Part shown: positions 47,745-59,643 of the stretch, piece after piece
Layout of the letters: each line of letters opens with the position of its first letter
How positions within the stretch are numbered: the stretch's first letter is position 1
Source: Emydura subglobosa
Lineage: Eukaryota > Chordata > Testudines > Chelidae
DNA length: 64,000 nucleotides
Reading direction: 5' to 3'
NCBI GenBank assembly: GCA_007922225.1
Contig: ML680098.1
Coordinates: forward strand, 2,542,001 to 2,606,000
Notes under the pieces: model-generated
What the model was told of the DNA's origin: nothing
The model's input: only the letters and a program-made list of their open reading frames with translations
Databases searched by the model: none
Program-made: the position numbers and the translations under genes

Positions 47745-50700
47745 TACATCAACTCAGTTCCAGAAGGCTACTCTGGATTAACCCTCCAGGAGCAGCTACC
47801 AGAGCAGTGAACCTTTACTCCCCCCTCCCCTACAGGGCTGTTGCTTTATAGCCACCATGGATATGCTAATTCCTCTAAACCTCAGCACTCCCAGATGAAA
47901 CTCTGACTCGCAAGTGTATTGTGTGCTTAAATGCCATGAAAAAAAACACAAAGCTACTCTGCTCAAACCCCAGCAGATTCCTCAATCACCAAGCTCCACT
48001 AATTAGTAACAGCTGTTAATGAAGTGTGCAGGTACAAATCTAACCTCTCCAATTAATGCATATGGGATTCTTAGACTGCAGTAATATTTAAAGGGGAAAC
48101 TGACTGTGTAGAAAAAACAAGAATACAAGCATTGAAGAGTGACTATTTTGTAGCAAAGATCCTGTTACTTTCTCCCAACCACAGAGATTTCAGTCCCTTC
48201 TAAATGTAGAATTTACTTTGTCTGCGATTACTTAAAAAAAAAAAAATCACAATTTTTGTTCTGTTTCCATAAGTTGGAAAATTTCCATTACTCATGAAAG
48301 AGAGTAGAAACCAACAGCCCACTCAGTGGAATTTAATAGGGTGCATCAATTCTTTCCAGGTAAACCAAGGAAATAAATTGCTGATTTACTAGGATTCAAA
48401 ACTGAAACAGCTTTTTTAATTACTGGCTGAATGCATAATTATAGGCTCAGAAAACATATAGCTTACACCATACATGGCCTGCAAAAAATTATTTGAGAAA
48501 CTCATATTCAACATGACATCAACACACTGAAAAGTCTGAAGGATAGCAATTTCACCCATTTTCAGCCACACTGTGCATAGCTGCCTTCCAGTTAATGAAT
48601 TAACACACAGTAGCTTGTTTTCTTTTAATAATGGTGTAATCTGAGTTTGTCTGTAGCCAGGAAAGAGGCTTCAGAGTCTTTGATTTTTGGCATCATACTG
48701 CTGTATAGTATTATACCATTGCATATCAGATTACAAATACAGCATAAAATAAACCATTACCTGAACAGAGATTAAGGATCTGAGACTTTCACTCAACCAT
48801 AATTATTATTCCATTCATAGGCCACTGCTGGGCAAAAGCCTCCGTCCATTACAGCCCCCATCCAGCAAAGCTTTTAAGCATACGCCTAAGTGATTTGCTG
48901 AACCAGGACCTCCAGGCAGAAGCATTCAACTTGAACCTCATAGTTAGCTAAAACTCATTCCCTTTACTCAGCTAAGTGGTCCCAATGATGTCAGTGCAAC
49001 TACTTGCATGAGTGAAGCATTAGCACCAGGTTTGAATACTTATAGATAATGACAGCCAGGGGACTGTTATCCCTATATTTATTACTCCTGCATCCTTACT
49101 GCTTTGCACATACTACACTGGCCTACATATATCTAGCCCAGACCTTCTCTCTACTAAGCACAGCAGTATGGAATTCCCCAGTGTGCCCACTGCCTCATGC
49201 ATATGAAACCTGATGGTTCCACCACTTTGGGTGGTTATGATCAGAAGTGCAGTTTACTTACACGTACAGATGAGAGGAGGGAACAGAAGGCCGCCCCCAT
49301 TAAATTGAGTGTTCTCCATAGAAGAACATCAAGAGCCTATAGTACAAAGAGAAAAACAACACCTAAGAAAGCAAAAGGAATATCATCCACAAACAACATC
49401 ACCGGCATAATTTTAGAGACATTCTAGCACAGACTGCAAGTGCTACTCTGATCTATAGACCTTACATTAATTAGCTTATTTAGAGATATACATTAGCAGA
49501 GTTAGACCCCAATTTTACCATGTCTTGAGTGAAATTAAGTGAGTGAGTATAGTGAAAGCCTTCATAAACATCAGATTTGTACAAACACCAATTCCAGATA
49601 ACATGGAAACTTATTTAGGATCCCAAAAGCAGAGGTTCACCTGTATTAAGCAAAGTTTTGAAACATTTTGTTCTAAAATATATTCTTTTTTCATTTAGAA
49701 ACTCTCTCTTCAATAATTCAATTTCTTACTTAATATTCTCTCTCTCAGGGTCTTCAGTCAGTATCTCAGATACTTCTCAATAGCTTCAAAACAGGTGCTA
49801 AAGAATTGAATAAGTCTATAGCTATGGAAGAGGAAGTCACAATGGTTCCTTATAACATATGGGAGAAAGAAGAATTTTCTTACTCAAGTCTACTAAGACA
49901 ATCTTCCAGACATGCTATGTTTGTTTTCCTCAGCCATCCCTGCATGTGATTTTTTTTTATTTGTGGGAAGCTCAGGTTTCATGAATACTCATCTTGGCAA
50001 AGGTTCACACCAGAGGCACTCACACTACTATCAGAAACATATTGTGGCCTCGTTCTCTTTGCACCTACCCTTGTGTAACTCCCTGGACTTCCCTGGAGCT
50101 ATGATTGGTTTACAATGGTAGCATGGAATCAGGCCCTGTACGATTTGGGTAGTGTGGCATAGATCTAAAATATTGAACTGCAAATGTCAAATGCTAAAAT
50201 TGATACTCAAAAGACACAGTTAGCCTTTAATCTATACGCTAAGACTGTTCACAAAAACACAACAAAATATTTTGGAATAGCAAACGTATTTAAACCAATC
50301 AGTCTGTGCATGGGCAATTCAAAAAGGCAGAATATAGCAACCACTGAAGACAATGGAAATATCACTATTGACTTCAATGAGCATTGGATCTGGCCCAAAT
50401 GGAGCAAAGAGATGAACTCATTGAATAAATTGCTTGTGAATTATCTGCCCAACTCTACTCCTTACCAACTTAGACCAACTCTTTCTGCCCTAACTTGGAG
50501 CTGCTCAGACTTTGAATTAGATCTCGAAGATTAGAGATCTATCTGTGATTGCTGCAGAGCTAGTGGGAGCAACAGGGAGCTGGAGTCCAGTTATAGCTTA
50601 ATTTGGGGCTACTTTTCTGAACTAATTAACCCATCTCTGCTTTTTAAGTGAATAATTAACAAGTTAATGAATAACCTAGTAATTCAATGATAGATGTTTA

Positions 50701-50963
50701 GGATTTCTCAGTGGTGGGAATTTTTGCTGCTGTACTGTAAGTTCCAGAGAAATCCTACAAAATGAAAACAAAACAAAAGAAAAAACCTTTCTGCAAAGAT
50801 TTACAACATTCAAACAGCTTTGGGAGAAGTGTGTGAATCTGATGATCATCACACTTGTAAAACACAAGCAGATGGCACACCTGTTCTCATCTTGCTGTGA
50901 ATATGCATTTGCATTTGGCTTTGCTGTCTAGGAAAATGTACACATGCCCAGAACTGTTCCTGA
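47745..50963. other. Non-coding stretch, nothing firmly recognised
   Basis: A 116-codon plus frame at 50184-50534 overlaps palindrome-like words (ATTGACTTCAATGAGC at 50368-50383) and is probably accidental. 48580-48830 is AT-rich and repeat-poor. An A13 tract lies at 48234-48246. Confidence 0.4.
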
Positions 50964-51036
50964 GGGCCTGACCCAAAGCCCATTCAAATCAATGGAAAGA
51001 TTCCCACGGACTTGAAATGAGCTTTGGATCAGTCCC
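50964..51036. repeat. Palindrome with CCAAAGC..GCTTTGG arms
   Basis: GGGCCTGACCCAAAGCCCATT is mirrored by AATGAGCTTTGGATCAGTCCC. The centre contains CAAATCAATGG and its inverse. Same arms as 22572-22626. Confidence 0.7.
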
Positions 51037-51164
51037 TGGATACACATGTTGTACCTACTTTTAGATTGTCTGTGTTTCTAGATAGGACAGTGCTGATTCT
51101 TAAAAAGACTCCAATATTGCAGGTGCAGTTAATTGTGCCAGCAGTTCTATCCATTTTGATACAC

Positions 51165-51445
51165 AGGCCTATTTATACACAGTTTTGTACTAATATTGCT
51201 GTTTTGGTTGGGGTGTGATATTTTTACCAAACTAGTTATACTAGAACCACCACCAGAGTGGGTGCGGCTTTACTCAAAAAAGGTGCCTTATATCACTATA
51301 GCTTATTCCCCTTACCTTACAGGAATAATCTATAATGGTATAAGCACCTTTATACTGGTATAACTGCACTGACACTAGGGGCTTGTACTGCTTGAACTTC
51401 GCTAACATAGTTAAAACTGTACAACTTTGTATGTATATAAGCCCT
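51165..51445. mobile_element. MITE with imperfect inverted ends
   Basis: The left end AGGCCTATTTATACACAG and the inverse of the right end, AGGGCTTATATACATACAAA, are similar. Inside, AGGTGCCTTATATCACTATA (51280-51299) and ATAATGGTATAAGCACCTTT (51332-51351) form a central palindrome, followed by CACTAGGGGCTTGTACTG. It is non-coding. It shares CACTAGGGGCTT with the 43405-43660 element, so the two are probably relatives. Confidence 0.65.
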
Positions 51446-53687
51446 TAAAGTAACTACCAACTATTATGCCTATAATATTAGGGAAGCCAATTTGGGGAAA
51501 TGAAAGTCTCTCTCCTTAAAAGAGCTGGTTTAAAAAAAAAAAAAAAAGTGAATCCAACTTTGTTTTGGCAAACATTTTCTTGATAATTTTCCCATTTTTT
51601 TGACTCACTCTAATCTTGTGATTTCACTTTTTAAAGTATCTGCTACATAAAAAAAGTAACTGGCACATTCAATGCAGAAAGGAAGCTCAGGTAGCAGCAA
51701 TTTTAAAATTTCAAAGAACTATTAAAAACAAATTAGGGAATGTCACTGGCATGAAAAATCTAATTTTATGGTTAATATTTAGGGACTCAGATAACCTAAT
51801 CTGAAACACTGGTCACAAAGAAGTTTTGAATAGCAAACATTTGTTTAAAGAAAAAAACAAACAAACAAAACCTCAGTTTCTTTGTGGCTAATTTGGACAG
51901 AATAAAGAGGCAAGGTCAGATAAATAAGCAATTAGTAGTTCTCCCAGCTCTAGGAAGAACCATGAAAACCACAAATGTTTCATGATTTCAACACAAAAAT
52001 CATAATATTTTCCATAGATCAATGGCTTTGCCTCTGTTCCCTCAAAAGATTTCTGAATTTTTCATCTGGTCTGAGTTTTGAGATTTTAATGAGACCTGAA
52101 ACCCAGGTGAGTTTCTTCTGGCTTTGGACTTCACTGTGAACATATTATACAACTCTAAAATTTATTCCCGGGAGGAAAAACTCTACAGCAACCCCAGCGG
52201 CCAAGTAAGGATCTGCAAGAGAGTTTAATTCAGTTCTCTTTGGAAAACTGGTGGAAGAGATGATTTTAAAACAAAGAATAGCTAAAAGAAGTTTGTGTAA
52301 CACAAGACAATGTGGCCTTTTCCTTTAACTTTTGCCCAAGTTTCTAATAGAACCTGATCCTAAAGTAGTCAAAGACCTAAAAATTTAAATAACCCAGAAA
52401 TACAGAAGTTATTGAATACAGTTAGGATCAGAAGAAAAATGTACCAGAGATCAGAACAGTACTAAAGAACACATTTCTATCCAATCTGCAGGAAAAAAGG
52501 TCCAGATAGGTACCTGGACTTTAGACTGCTTAGTCATACAGGATTTGAACCGTTTGAAGGTGTTACCATCCCTAATTAACCTGGTGGGGGGCCAGAGATG
52601 TTTGAGACATAGCCCACATCACCACTAAAATGTGTGAAGCCACATTACACCTGTGCCTCATACCTGAGGTCTGAAGAGGGAGTGGGAAGTAAAACCCCTA
52701 ACTCTGTAAAAATAAAAATCTCCTTTTAAGTTTTGCAACAGGGAAAGTTAGTGTGGTTAGTTTAGGTAATAAGTAGCAGTGTGTGCACATTTAACTTGAG
52801 CAAAATTCATGGCATGATAAGGACAAAAAGAAACTCCTGGGACTAATTGCTTCACTGCAGGGAACTGATGCTTCTTAAATTGCTCAGCACCTGGATGTTA
52901 AATCAGCCCCCACTGACTACTAATTAATGCTGGTGCACAGTTGCACTTGGTAGCAAAACTGACAGTTAGAAAGGGAGTGTTTTCAAATGCAGGCAGCATG
53001 TTGTCATTGCAGGTTCATTTAAAGAGCCATGCTCATTGCAGATTATTACTTTCAAGTGGCAAGTAGCTAAAATTTGGGCTATCGATGAATTACACTGAAA
53101 AAAATCAAATAAACCAGATGAATGCAGCAAACTGGTCACATTAAAAACTGTAAATATCCATATTTTGTTTTCACTGTGCATTAGGGACCTCATTACAACT
53201 TGATTTTTCCATTATGGTGACTCTGGGCAAGTGGCGTTCCTATTTCAAATGAAGTTGACACACTTTATAAAGTCAAATTTATCTCCTCTTTGGGGCATGG
53301 CTTTATTGGTATCTCAAAGAGTAATAAAAGGACACAAACCTCATGCACTTTCAAGTTTTACTAACACAACAAACTATTTGTCAGCTTCCCAGGCAGTGCC
53401 ACATCTGTTGATAATTTCAGGGTTTAAAATGGAGTTACAGCAGAACAACAACTTCCAAAATAGAACCTTCTTTCTTATTCAGTACATTTACTCCCCGTAT
53501 GTCTGAGTCCTGTCCATGAACTTTCACAACTGAACCATGCTCTTGATTTGTACGTTAAGTGAGTTAAATATGGAGGTCAACGGCGGAGAACAAACATGAA
53601 TGCATATGTTACATAACATTACACGGTCACTCTGCTAACTCTAACTTCAGTAATGCTGGCAAAACACATGCAACTCTTAAGGTCTAG
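51446..53687. other. AT-rich stretch, nothing recognised
   Basis: No coding frame above 91 codons and no repeat body. An A16 tract lies near 51530-51546. Confidence 0.45.
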
Positions 53688-53762
53688 TTTTCAAAGGTGC
53701 TGAGCGCCTGCAACCTCAACTGAAATCAGTTAGAGTCGAGGTGCTCAGCAACCCTGAAAATC
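53688..53762. repeat. Palindrome with AGGTGCTGAGC..GCTCAGC arms
   Basis: GTTTTCAAAGGTGCTGAGCG is mirrored by GGTGCTCAGCAACCCTGAAA around CTGAAATCAGTTAGAG. Its outer arm matches that of 10547-10617. Confidence 0.65.
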
Positions 53763-54439
53763 AGACACAGTGACAGTGCTTAAAATGTGGGTCTGAGGAA
53801 GAGGGAGTTGTAAGGCATCATAAACCCAGCAAAATACATTAAAAAAAAATCATGCTGGTCACTGAGGGGAGCCCTTTAAGCAGTCTGACCAAAGTTGTTC
53901 CCAGATTACAACAGACCCCCTCTCTCCTCCCCACACACATGCTTTTTTCAGGCCACTTGAAGTACTGTTTAATAGCCAGTGATATCTGAATGACCCCTCT
54001 ATCACCCGCTCGCCAACAAAATAAACCAAAAAGCATACAAGCCAGCAATTGAGAGAGCAGGCTCTTTACAAATGGACTGTCCAGTATATGAAGCACTGAG
54101 TAATTCAGAGTAAAGCAGACTATCAGTCCAAATACTTCAATATTTTAGAGGTTAATAAATACAAGGATAATTCAGAGAAGATAAATAATGACAACTCTTT
54201 AGAAACAATGATCTCAGACAAGTACTATACCTGTGTCATATAATATCAAAAATAGGAGAATCAAAAGATCAGCTAGGAGGAATATTCAGTATGAATGAAA
54301 TGAAAGGCACATCTCTATGCATAGAATAATGACTTCAATGAGTTTTTAATCCACAAGTTGTGAAATAAAAGGAGCAGGGGATGCAGGGAAGGGATTATGG
54401 AGAGAAACAGAAGTCTCTATGGTTATGGGTGAGTTTGTA
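53763..54439. other. Non-coding stretch, nothing recognised
   Basis: No signals seen. The 85-codon minus frame at 53839-54096 has no domain. Confidence 0.45.
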
Positions 54440-55808
54440 TGCACCATCAGGTGGAACAAAGAGGACCCAAGGAATTATAAACCAGTCAGCCTACCCAGAA
54501 AGATAATGAACAAATTATTACACAATCATTTTTAAGCACTTATAGGTGCTTATAGGGTTATAAGGAATAGCCAGCATGGATCTGTTAAGAACAAGTTATG
54601 CCAAAGCAAACTAATTTCCTTCTTTGACAATGTTATTAGTCCAGTGGATAGAAGGGAAGCAGTAGACATGATGTATCTTGATTTCAGTAAGGCTTTTGAC
54701 ATAGCCCCACATGACTTTCTCATAAGTAAACTAGGGAAATATGGTCTAGATGAAATTACTATAAAGTGGGTGCACAACTGGTTAAAAAAAAACCTTACTC
54801 AACAAGTAGTTATCAGTAGTTCACTGTCTGACTGGAAGGACTAAACTAGTTGGGTACTGCAGGGGTCAGTCTTGTATCCAGTACTATTCAATAGTTTCCT
54901 TAATGACTTGGATAACAGAGTGGAGAACAAGCTTATAAAATGTGCAGATGAGACTAAGCTGGGAGGGGTTGCAAGCACTTTGGAGGACAGAATTAGAATT
55001 CAAAATGACCATGACAAATTGGAGAATTGGTCTAAATTCAACAAGATGAGATTCAATACAGACAAGTGAAAAGTACTTCACTTCGGAAGGAAAAAAAATC
55101 AAATACATATCTACAAAACGGGGAATAACTGGATAGGTGGTAGTACTGCTGAAAAGGATCTGTGGGTTAGAATGGAGCACAAATTGAATTGAGTAAAGAG
55201 TGTGATCCTGTTGCTAATATCATTCTGGGATGTGATAACAGGGGAGTCGTATGAAAGATACAGGAGTTAATTGACCTGTTCTGCAGAGCACTGGTGAGGC
55301 CTCAGCAGGAGTACTATGTCCAGTTGTGGATACCGCACGTTAGGAAAGATGGGGACAAATTGGAGACTCCAGAGGAGAGCAACAAAGATGATAAAAGGTT
55401 TAGAAAACCTAGTCCTATGAAGAAAAGGTAAAAATACTGGGCATATTTAGTCCTGAGAAAAGAAGATTGAGTGGGGACCTGATAATCATCAGATATGTTA
55501 AGGGCTGTTATAAAGGGGATATGATCAACTGTTCTCCATGTCCACTGAAGACAGGCAAGAAGTAATGGGCTTAATCTGCAGCAAGGAGATTTAGGTTAGA
55601 TATTAGGAAAAGCTTTCTAACTCTAAGGGTAGTTAAGCTCTGAAATAGGTTTCCAAGGGAAGGTTTTAGAATTCCCTAGAGGTTTTTACAAACAGGTTGG
55701 ACAAACACCTGTCTGGGATGGTCTAGGTTTACTTTGTCCTGCCTCAACGCAGGGGGCTGGACTAGATGACATCTTGAGGTCCCTTCCAGCCCAACATTTC
55801 TATGATTA
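54440..55808 (+). mobile_element. CR1 LINE with reverse transcriptase remnant and intact 3' end
   Basis: CR1 elements copy themselves through an RNA intermediate. Pieces of the reverse transcriptase are clear: RNYKPVSLP (54470-54500), then 54644-54840 reads DRREAVDMMYLDFSKAFD and LGKYGLDEITIKWVHNWLKK, and 54872-55069 reads YPVLFNSFLNDLDNRVEN, CADETKLGGVAS and KLENWSKFNKMRFNTDK. The catalytic F/Y-A-D-D box reads CADE, so an active-site residue is lost, and there are stops at 54842, 55067 and beyond. Downstream, frames continue through GTNWRLQRRATKMIKGL to the 3' UTR with GGGGGCTGGACTAGATGAC (55752-55770) and the end ATTTCTATGATT. It is 5'-truncated; the endonuclease part is missing. Confidence 0.9.
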
Positions 55809-55980
55809 ACGTATGGTGAGAAATGGGAAAAAAAGAAGATCTCAACGTATATAAAAATAACTATTTTGATAAGTCTTTAGGCTATAAGTCTGAAAGCTTA
55901 ATAAATAGGAGTTAAATAAAAGAAACCTGTGTGCGAGGAGCATATAACACACATAAATAGCAAAAAATAATGGACCTCTC

Positions 55981-56666
55981 TGATAGGGTCACCATCTCAG
56001 AGCACCCTTTCATGGCTCTGCAAGTACTACATTCTCCATATCCCCTGCTCAAAGCTCCTCATGAATATTTCTCCAACACTCTGAGGCTAACACCACCCAT
56101 CTCACAGGGTAATTTATGAATATCACGCCTCAAATCACAACATAAACCTCAACGCCATAATTGAAAAGGTTCGGGCTCAACCATCTTCTGCGGTTCCAGA
56201 TTCTTTCTGAGTCTCAATCATCCTTCAGACTGGAGAGCTTTCTTGCTCACCCCCAGAGTCCCCTACCAGAGTTCAAAAGGTCAAAAAGCAATAATGCAAA
56301 CAGTATCCACCCTTCCTGGCTTGATGAGAATCTCACATTCCTCCTGGGTCCTTCACGTCTCCTTGCCCTTTGTGTGGGACTGTGGTCACAGGGGTGATCC
56401 TTCCCCTTGTTCCAGAGACACCTCCTCCAGCTAGCCAGGCCTCCTGGCTTCTGGCCTGTCCCCCTATTCACAGACTCCCTCTCACTCTCAGGCAGCGAGA
56501 GGCCCATGTTTGTGCTCTCTACCTCTTTCCTGACTAACTCTCAGGCTTGATTCACCAAGTCTCCTTCCCTCTAGGGCCCATGTGTTTTCTCTTAAACCCA
56601 GCAGGGAGGCAGGTGGCCAGTCACAGGTACACTCTTCCCTCTTAACAGGCCAATGTCACTCTGCCA
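55981..56666. mobile_element. LTR-like element with imperfect inverted ends
   Basis: It starts TGATAGGGTCACCAT; the inverse of its end, TGGCAGAGTGACATT, is similar, and the body is C/T-rich (CTCCTTGCCC, CTCCTCCAGC) like other LTRs here. No target duplication (CTCTC versus TATTT) and no internal genes. The 95- and 86-codon frames are composition effects. It could also be the interior of another element. Confidence 0.5.
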
Positions 56667-56965
56667 TATTTTTCTTTCTGTTACATTGGTGCACATCAAG
56701 AGTAACTCCAGCAAAGGGGTCTGGTTCTGATCCCATTTATGCTTGTGTAACTAAACTATTTCTGTGGGAGTTACTCCTAATTTGCACCAATCTTAGTCAG
56801 TAATGATAAGGAACTAATTCCACCTGTGTTCTAGATGGAGTTTGGGAGCAGGTAGGTGACTTTCAACCAATTCTCTTTTGAAAAATGGGGAAATGCATTG
56901 GCCTTAGGATTTACTCCCCACCTGGGATAGAAAAGGTCAAAGAAATGATTCCTCGGAAGTACAGA
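56667..56965. other. Short non-coding stretch with palindrome arm
   Basis: GGTCTGGTTCTGATCCC (56717-56733) and GGGAGTTACTCCTAATTTGC (56766-56785) resemble arms of the dispersed palindromes. Confidence 0.4.
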
Positions 56966-57160
56966 AAAACATAAGAATGGCCATGCTGTGTCAGACCAAT
57001 GGTCCATCTAGCCCAGCATCCTGTCTTCTGACAGTGACCTGGGTCAGATGCTTCAGTGGAAATGAACAGTACAAGGTAATTTTTCAGTGATCCACCCCGT
57101 CATCCAGTCCCAACTTCTGGAAGAAGCCCGAGAACCTATCACTCACACATCTATTTAAAA
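56966..57160 (-). mobile_element. CR1-type LINE 3' end, minus orientation
   Basis: AACATAAGAATGGCCATGCT, GTCAGACCAATGGTCCATCT (56991-57010), AGCCCAGCATCCTGTCTTCT and CAGTGATCCACCCCGTCATC are hallmark segments of a CR1 3' end widespread in turtles and crocodilians. The copy is short and non-coding. Confidence 0.8.
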
Positions 57161-58717
57161 TTTCCCTGACTTTTAAGGCAGTGAGTTGTGTAAATCTGAA
57201 GAGCAATCACACATTCAGATAAAACTATCTGGGAGACAGCAGGCTCACCTGTGTTAAATGTGAAGGTTAAGAAGTGAGTTCTTCTCAAGGACCGCACATG
57301 CATGCGATGAACCTATCGAAAAATGTGCACCTCTACGGGTCTGATCCACAGCCTACTGAGAATCTATTAACTTCCATGGGCTTTGGAGGAAGGTCTTTAT
57401 GGACATGAAAAACATGTTCACTAAGCAATTTCCAAATGTTCACTGTTAACTCCAAAACATTCATTTCATACTTTGCACTGTTCCTCCCTGTGGGCTATTC
57501 ACTGATTGATGTTGGTGGAAGCATGAAACCTATTTTCCAGGTAACCAAGCTGAAAAAAAGAAAGGAAAAGGATCTTAGCATTTTTTCTAAATATGGGGAA
57601 ACTTGTTATTTTTCATTCAGACTTAACTCATAATGGGGTCTGATCTAATAACCACTGAAGTCAATCAGGGGCCTTTCCATTTGCTTCAAAGAAGCATGTG
57701 ACTAGCCCAAGTTTGACACAGTCTTTAAGGTGGAAAAAAAAAAAAAGACTGCACTGGATGGAGACTCTGCATAGAAAGTTACATACAAACAGGTGAGTGT
57801 TTTGGAAAGATCAGATGGAGCAGAACAGATTTATAATGGAAACAATTTTGCAGCTGTAGCTATAAAACTTAAAGACCCTTTTCTGAACTTTTATTTCTCT
57901 GAAAGTATTTGTTTCTCACACGGAAGGATCAGAAGCCTCAAAAGCAGCAAAAGTGCAAGTAAAATAATAACACTCCAAATGCTGAACTAAAGGTGCAATG
58001 CCATTTAAAGTCAGATATGTCCACGTTCAGTGCACATCCTGCCCTTCTTATTTGGTGTGCTTGACAGTAAGGATATAGAGCACAAGGAGCTTAAGACTTA
58101 CATCTGTCTGGTGCAGAAGACTACACCTCCAATGAAAGTTCCAAGTGTTCGCTAACGTGGGGTGCTTCACGTTTTGGGTGAACTGTAGACACCTGAGAGA
58201 TGATTTCCAGAAGTTCCAAACACCCACAAATGCAACTGAAGTCAATGGGAACTGCAGATACTTGGCTTCTTTGAAATTTAGGTCTAGGGTGTCTCAATTA
58301 GGGCACGCACAAGCAGAGGCAATCAATGGCCAAAATTAATGGCCATTTTAGACCATTTAGATTTTAGCCTTTCTTGTGGCCATGCAGAAACTCAATTCAC
58401 ATTGCTCTGGCAGGCAACAATTTTTTACTCATTGCCAAATGAGCCAAGGCTTGAATATGCTTTCCTAAATATGCTTATACTATCATAATTAACCTGTCAT
58501 GAAGGTTTGTAGTCTCCTTGTTTTAAATCATAGGATCATGTGACCAGGCTTCAGTCAATGCCTGGGCAGGCAACAGAATATGGCATGACAGTGTATTAGC
58601 CAGTGCAGAGATCAAAGGTGCAAGACTCTTTAGGTCAGCCAAATGGATTTATTTTGCCAGTTCAAGCTATACATGCATGTGTGTATATATAAAACTATCT
58701 GTATACTTATGAGGGTT
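57161..58717. other. Non-coding stretch with palindrome arms
   Basis: Partial palindrome arms near 57335-57400 (GGGTCTGATCCACAGCC ... GGGCTTTGGAGG), 57630-57690 and 58170-58290. No gene seen. An A13 tract lies near 57734. Confidence 0.4.
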
Positions 58718-58746
58718 CCCCCCCCCCCCCCACACACACACACACA
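58718..58746. repeat. Poly-C tract fused to CA microsatellite
   Basis: C14 at 58718-58731 is followed directly by alternating AC to 58746. Likely to vary in length between individuals. Confidence 0.9.
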
Positions 58747-59546
58747 TACAATTTTATATATCTAAAAGTTGCACACACATGAAAAAATATATTGACATTG
58801 ATTTGTTTATTTCTTTCACCACACCAAGGTGAGCTTGAAGAGATAACAAGGGCTCAGTCACATTCATAGCCTCAGCATAAAAGATCCCAAAAAGAATAAT
58901 TTAAGCCTCTCTTGAGTGAGATCATTTAATGAATTTTCTAGATGTTAAGAGGTTTTATATGCTTTTTTAAAAAAAAAAATCATTTCCCAAATGCAGTGCC
59001 ATGATATTGCCTCTGAGAGCTAAAAGATAAAGTGATACACATATGCTGAACACATGAATAGGAAGGCAGTGGTTACCTTGGCAACGACAGCCATGTAAAA
59101 GCTTTTCTTTGCTAAATTAGAACACCGAATATTGGAGAAAATATATTTTTTTCACTCATAGCTTGCAGAATAAATTATTATATTTTATTCCCATATTTTC
59201 AGAGTCTTAGCTTTGCTGTAGTTAATCCATTCTCGCTTTATCCAGCATATCTCAAAGTTGTAAGTAGCACCCAATCTTGTACTACTGGTGTTCTACTGAT
59301 TTCTTAATCCAAAGGTTTTTTTCCCCCCCTACTTCAAATAAGGTTGCAAATGTATTTGGACAGAATGAGCTTCCCTCCCTAGTATGCTTTTTATTATTAT
59401 TATTTACACTCAGACCATACAATTGCAATATAAGTGGAAATAAACTTTACTTCCTTTGAAAGGTTTATTGGCAAAACATGCCTAAACATAAAAATGCACT
59501 GAACATGAACATACTATAGAGAGATGTCTTTTAAAGCAATTATTAG
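58747..59546. other. AT-rich stretch, nothing recognised
   Basis: Contains a short TTATTATTATTATT run near 59390-59404 and no genes. Confidence 0.5.
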
Positions 59547-59643
59547 TAGGTTTTTCAAACTCATCTAAGTGATTCAGGAGCCGAAATCCAAATCAAAGTC
59601 ATCTTGTGCTCCTAAGTCACTTAGGTGCTTTTGAATATCCTAC
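59547..59643. repeat. Palindrome with GTAGGTTTTTCAAA..CCTAC arms
   Basis: GTAGGTTTTTCAAACTCATC and TAAGTGATTCAGGAGCC are mirrored by GTGCTCCTAAGTCACTTAGG and TTTTGAATATCCTAC. It is related to the outer arms of 39714-39943. Confidence 0.6.

Noticed and set aside
50184..50534. 116-codon plus frame
   Set aside because: Overlaps palindrome arm words and has no recognisable domain; likely accidental.
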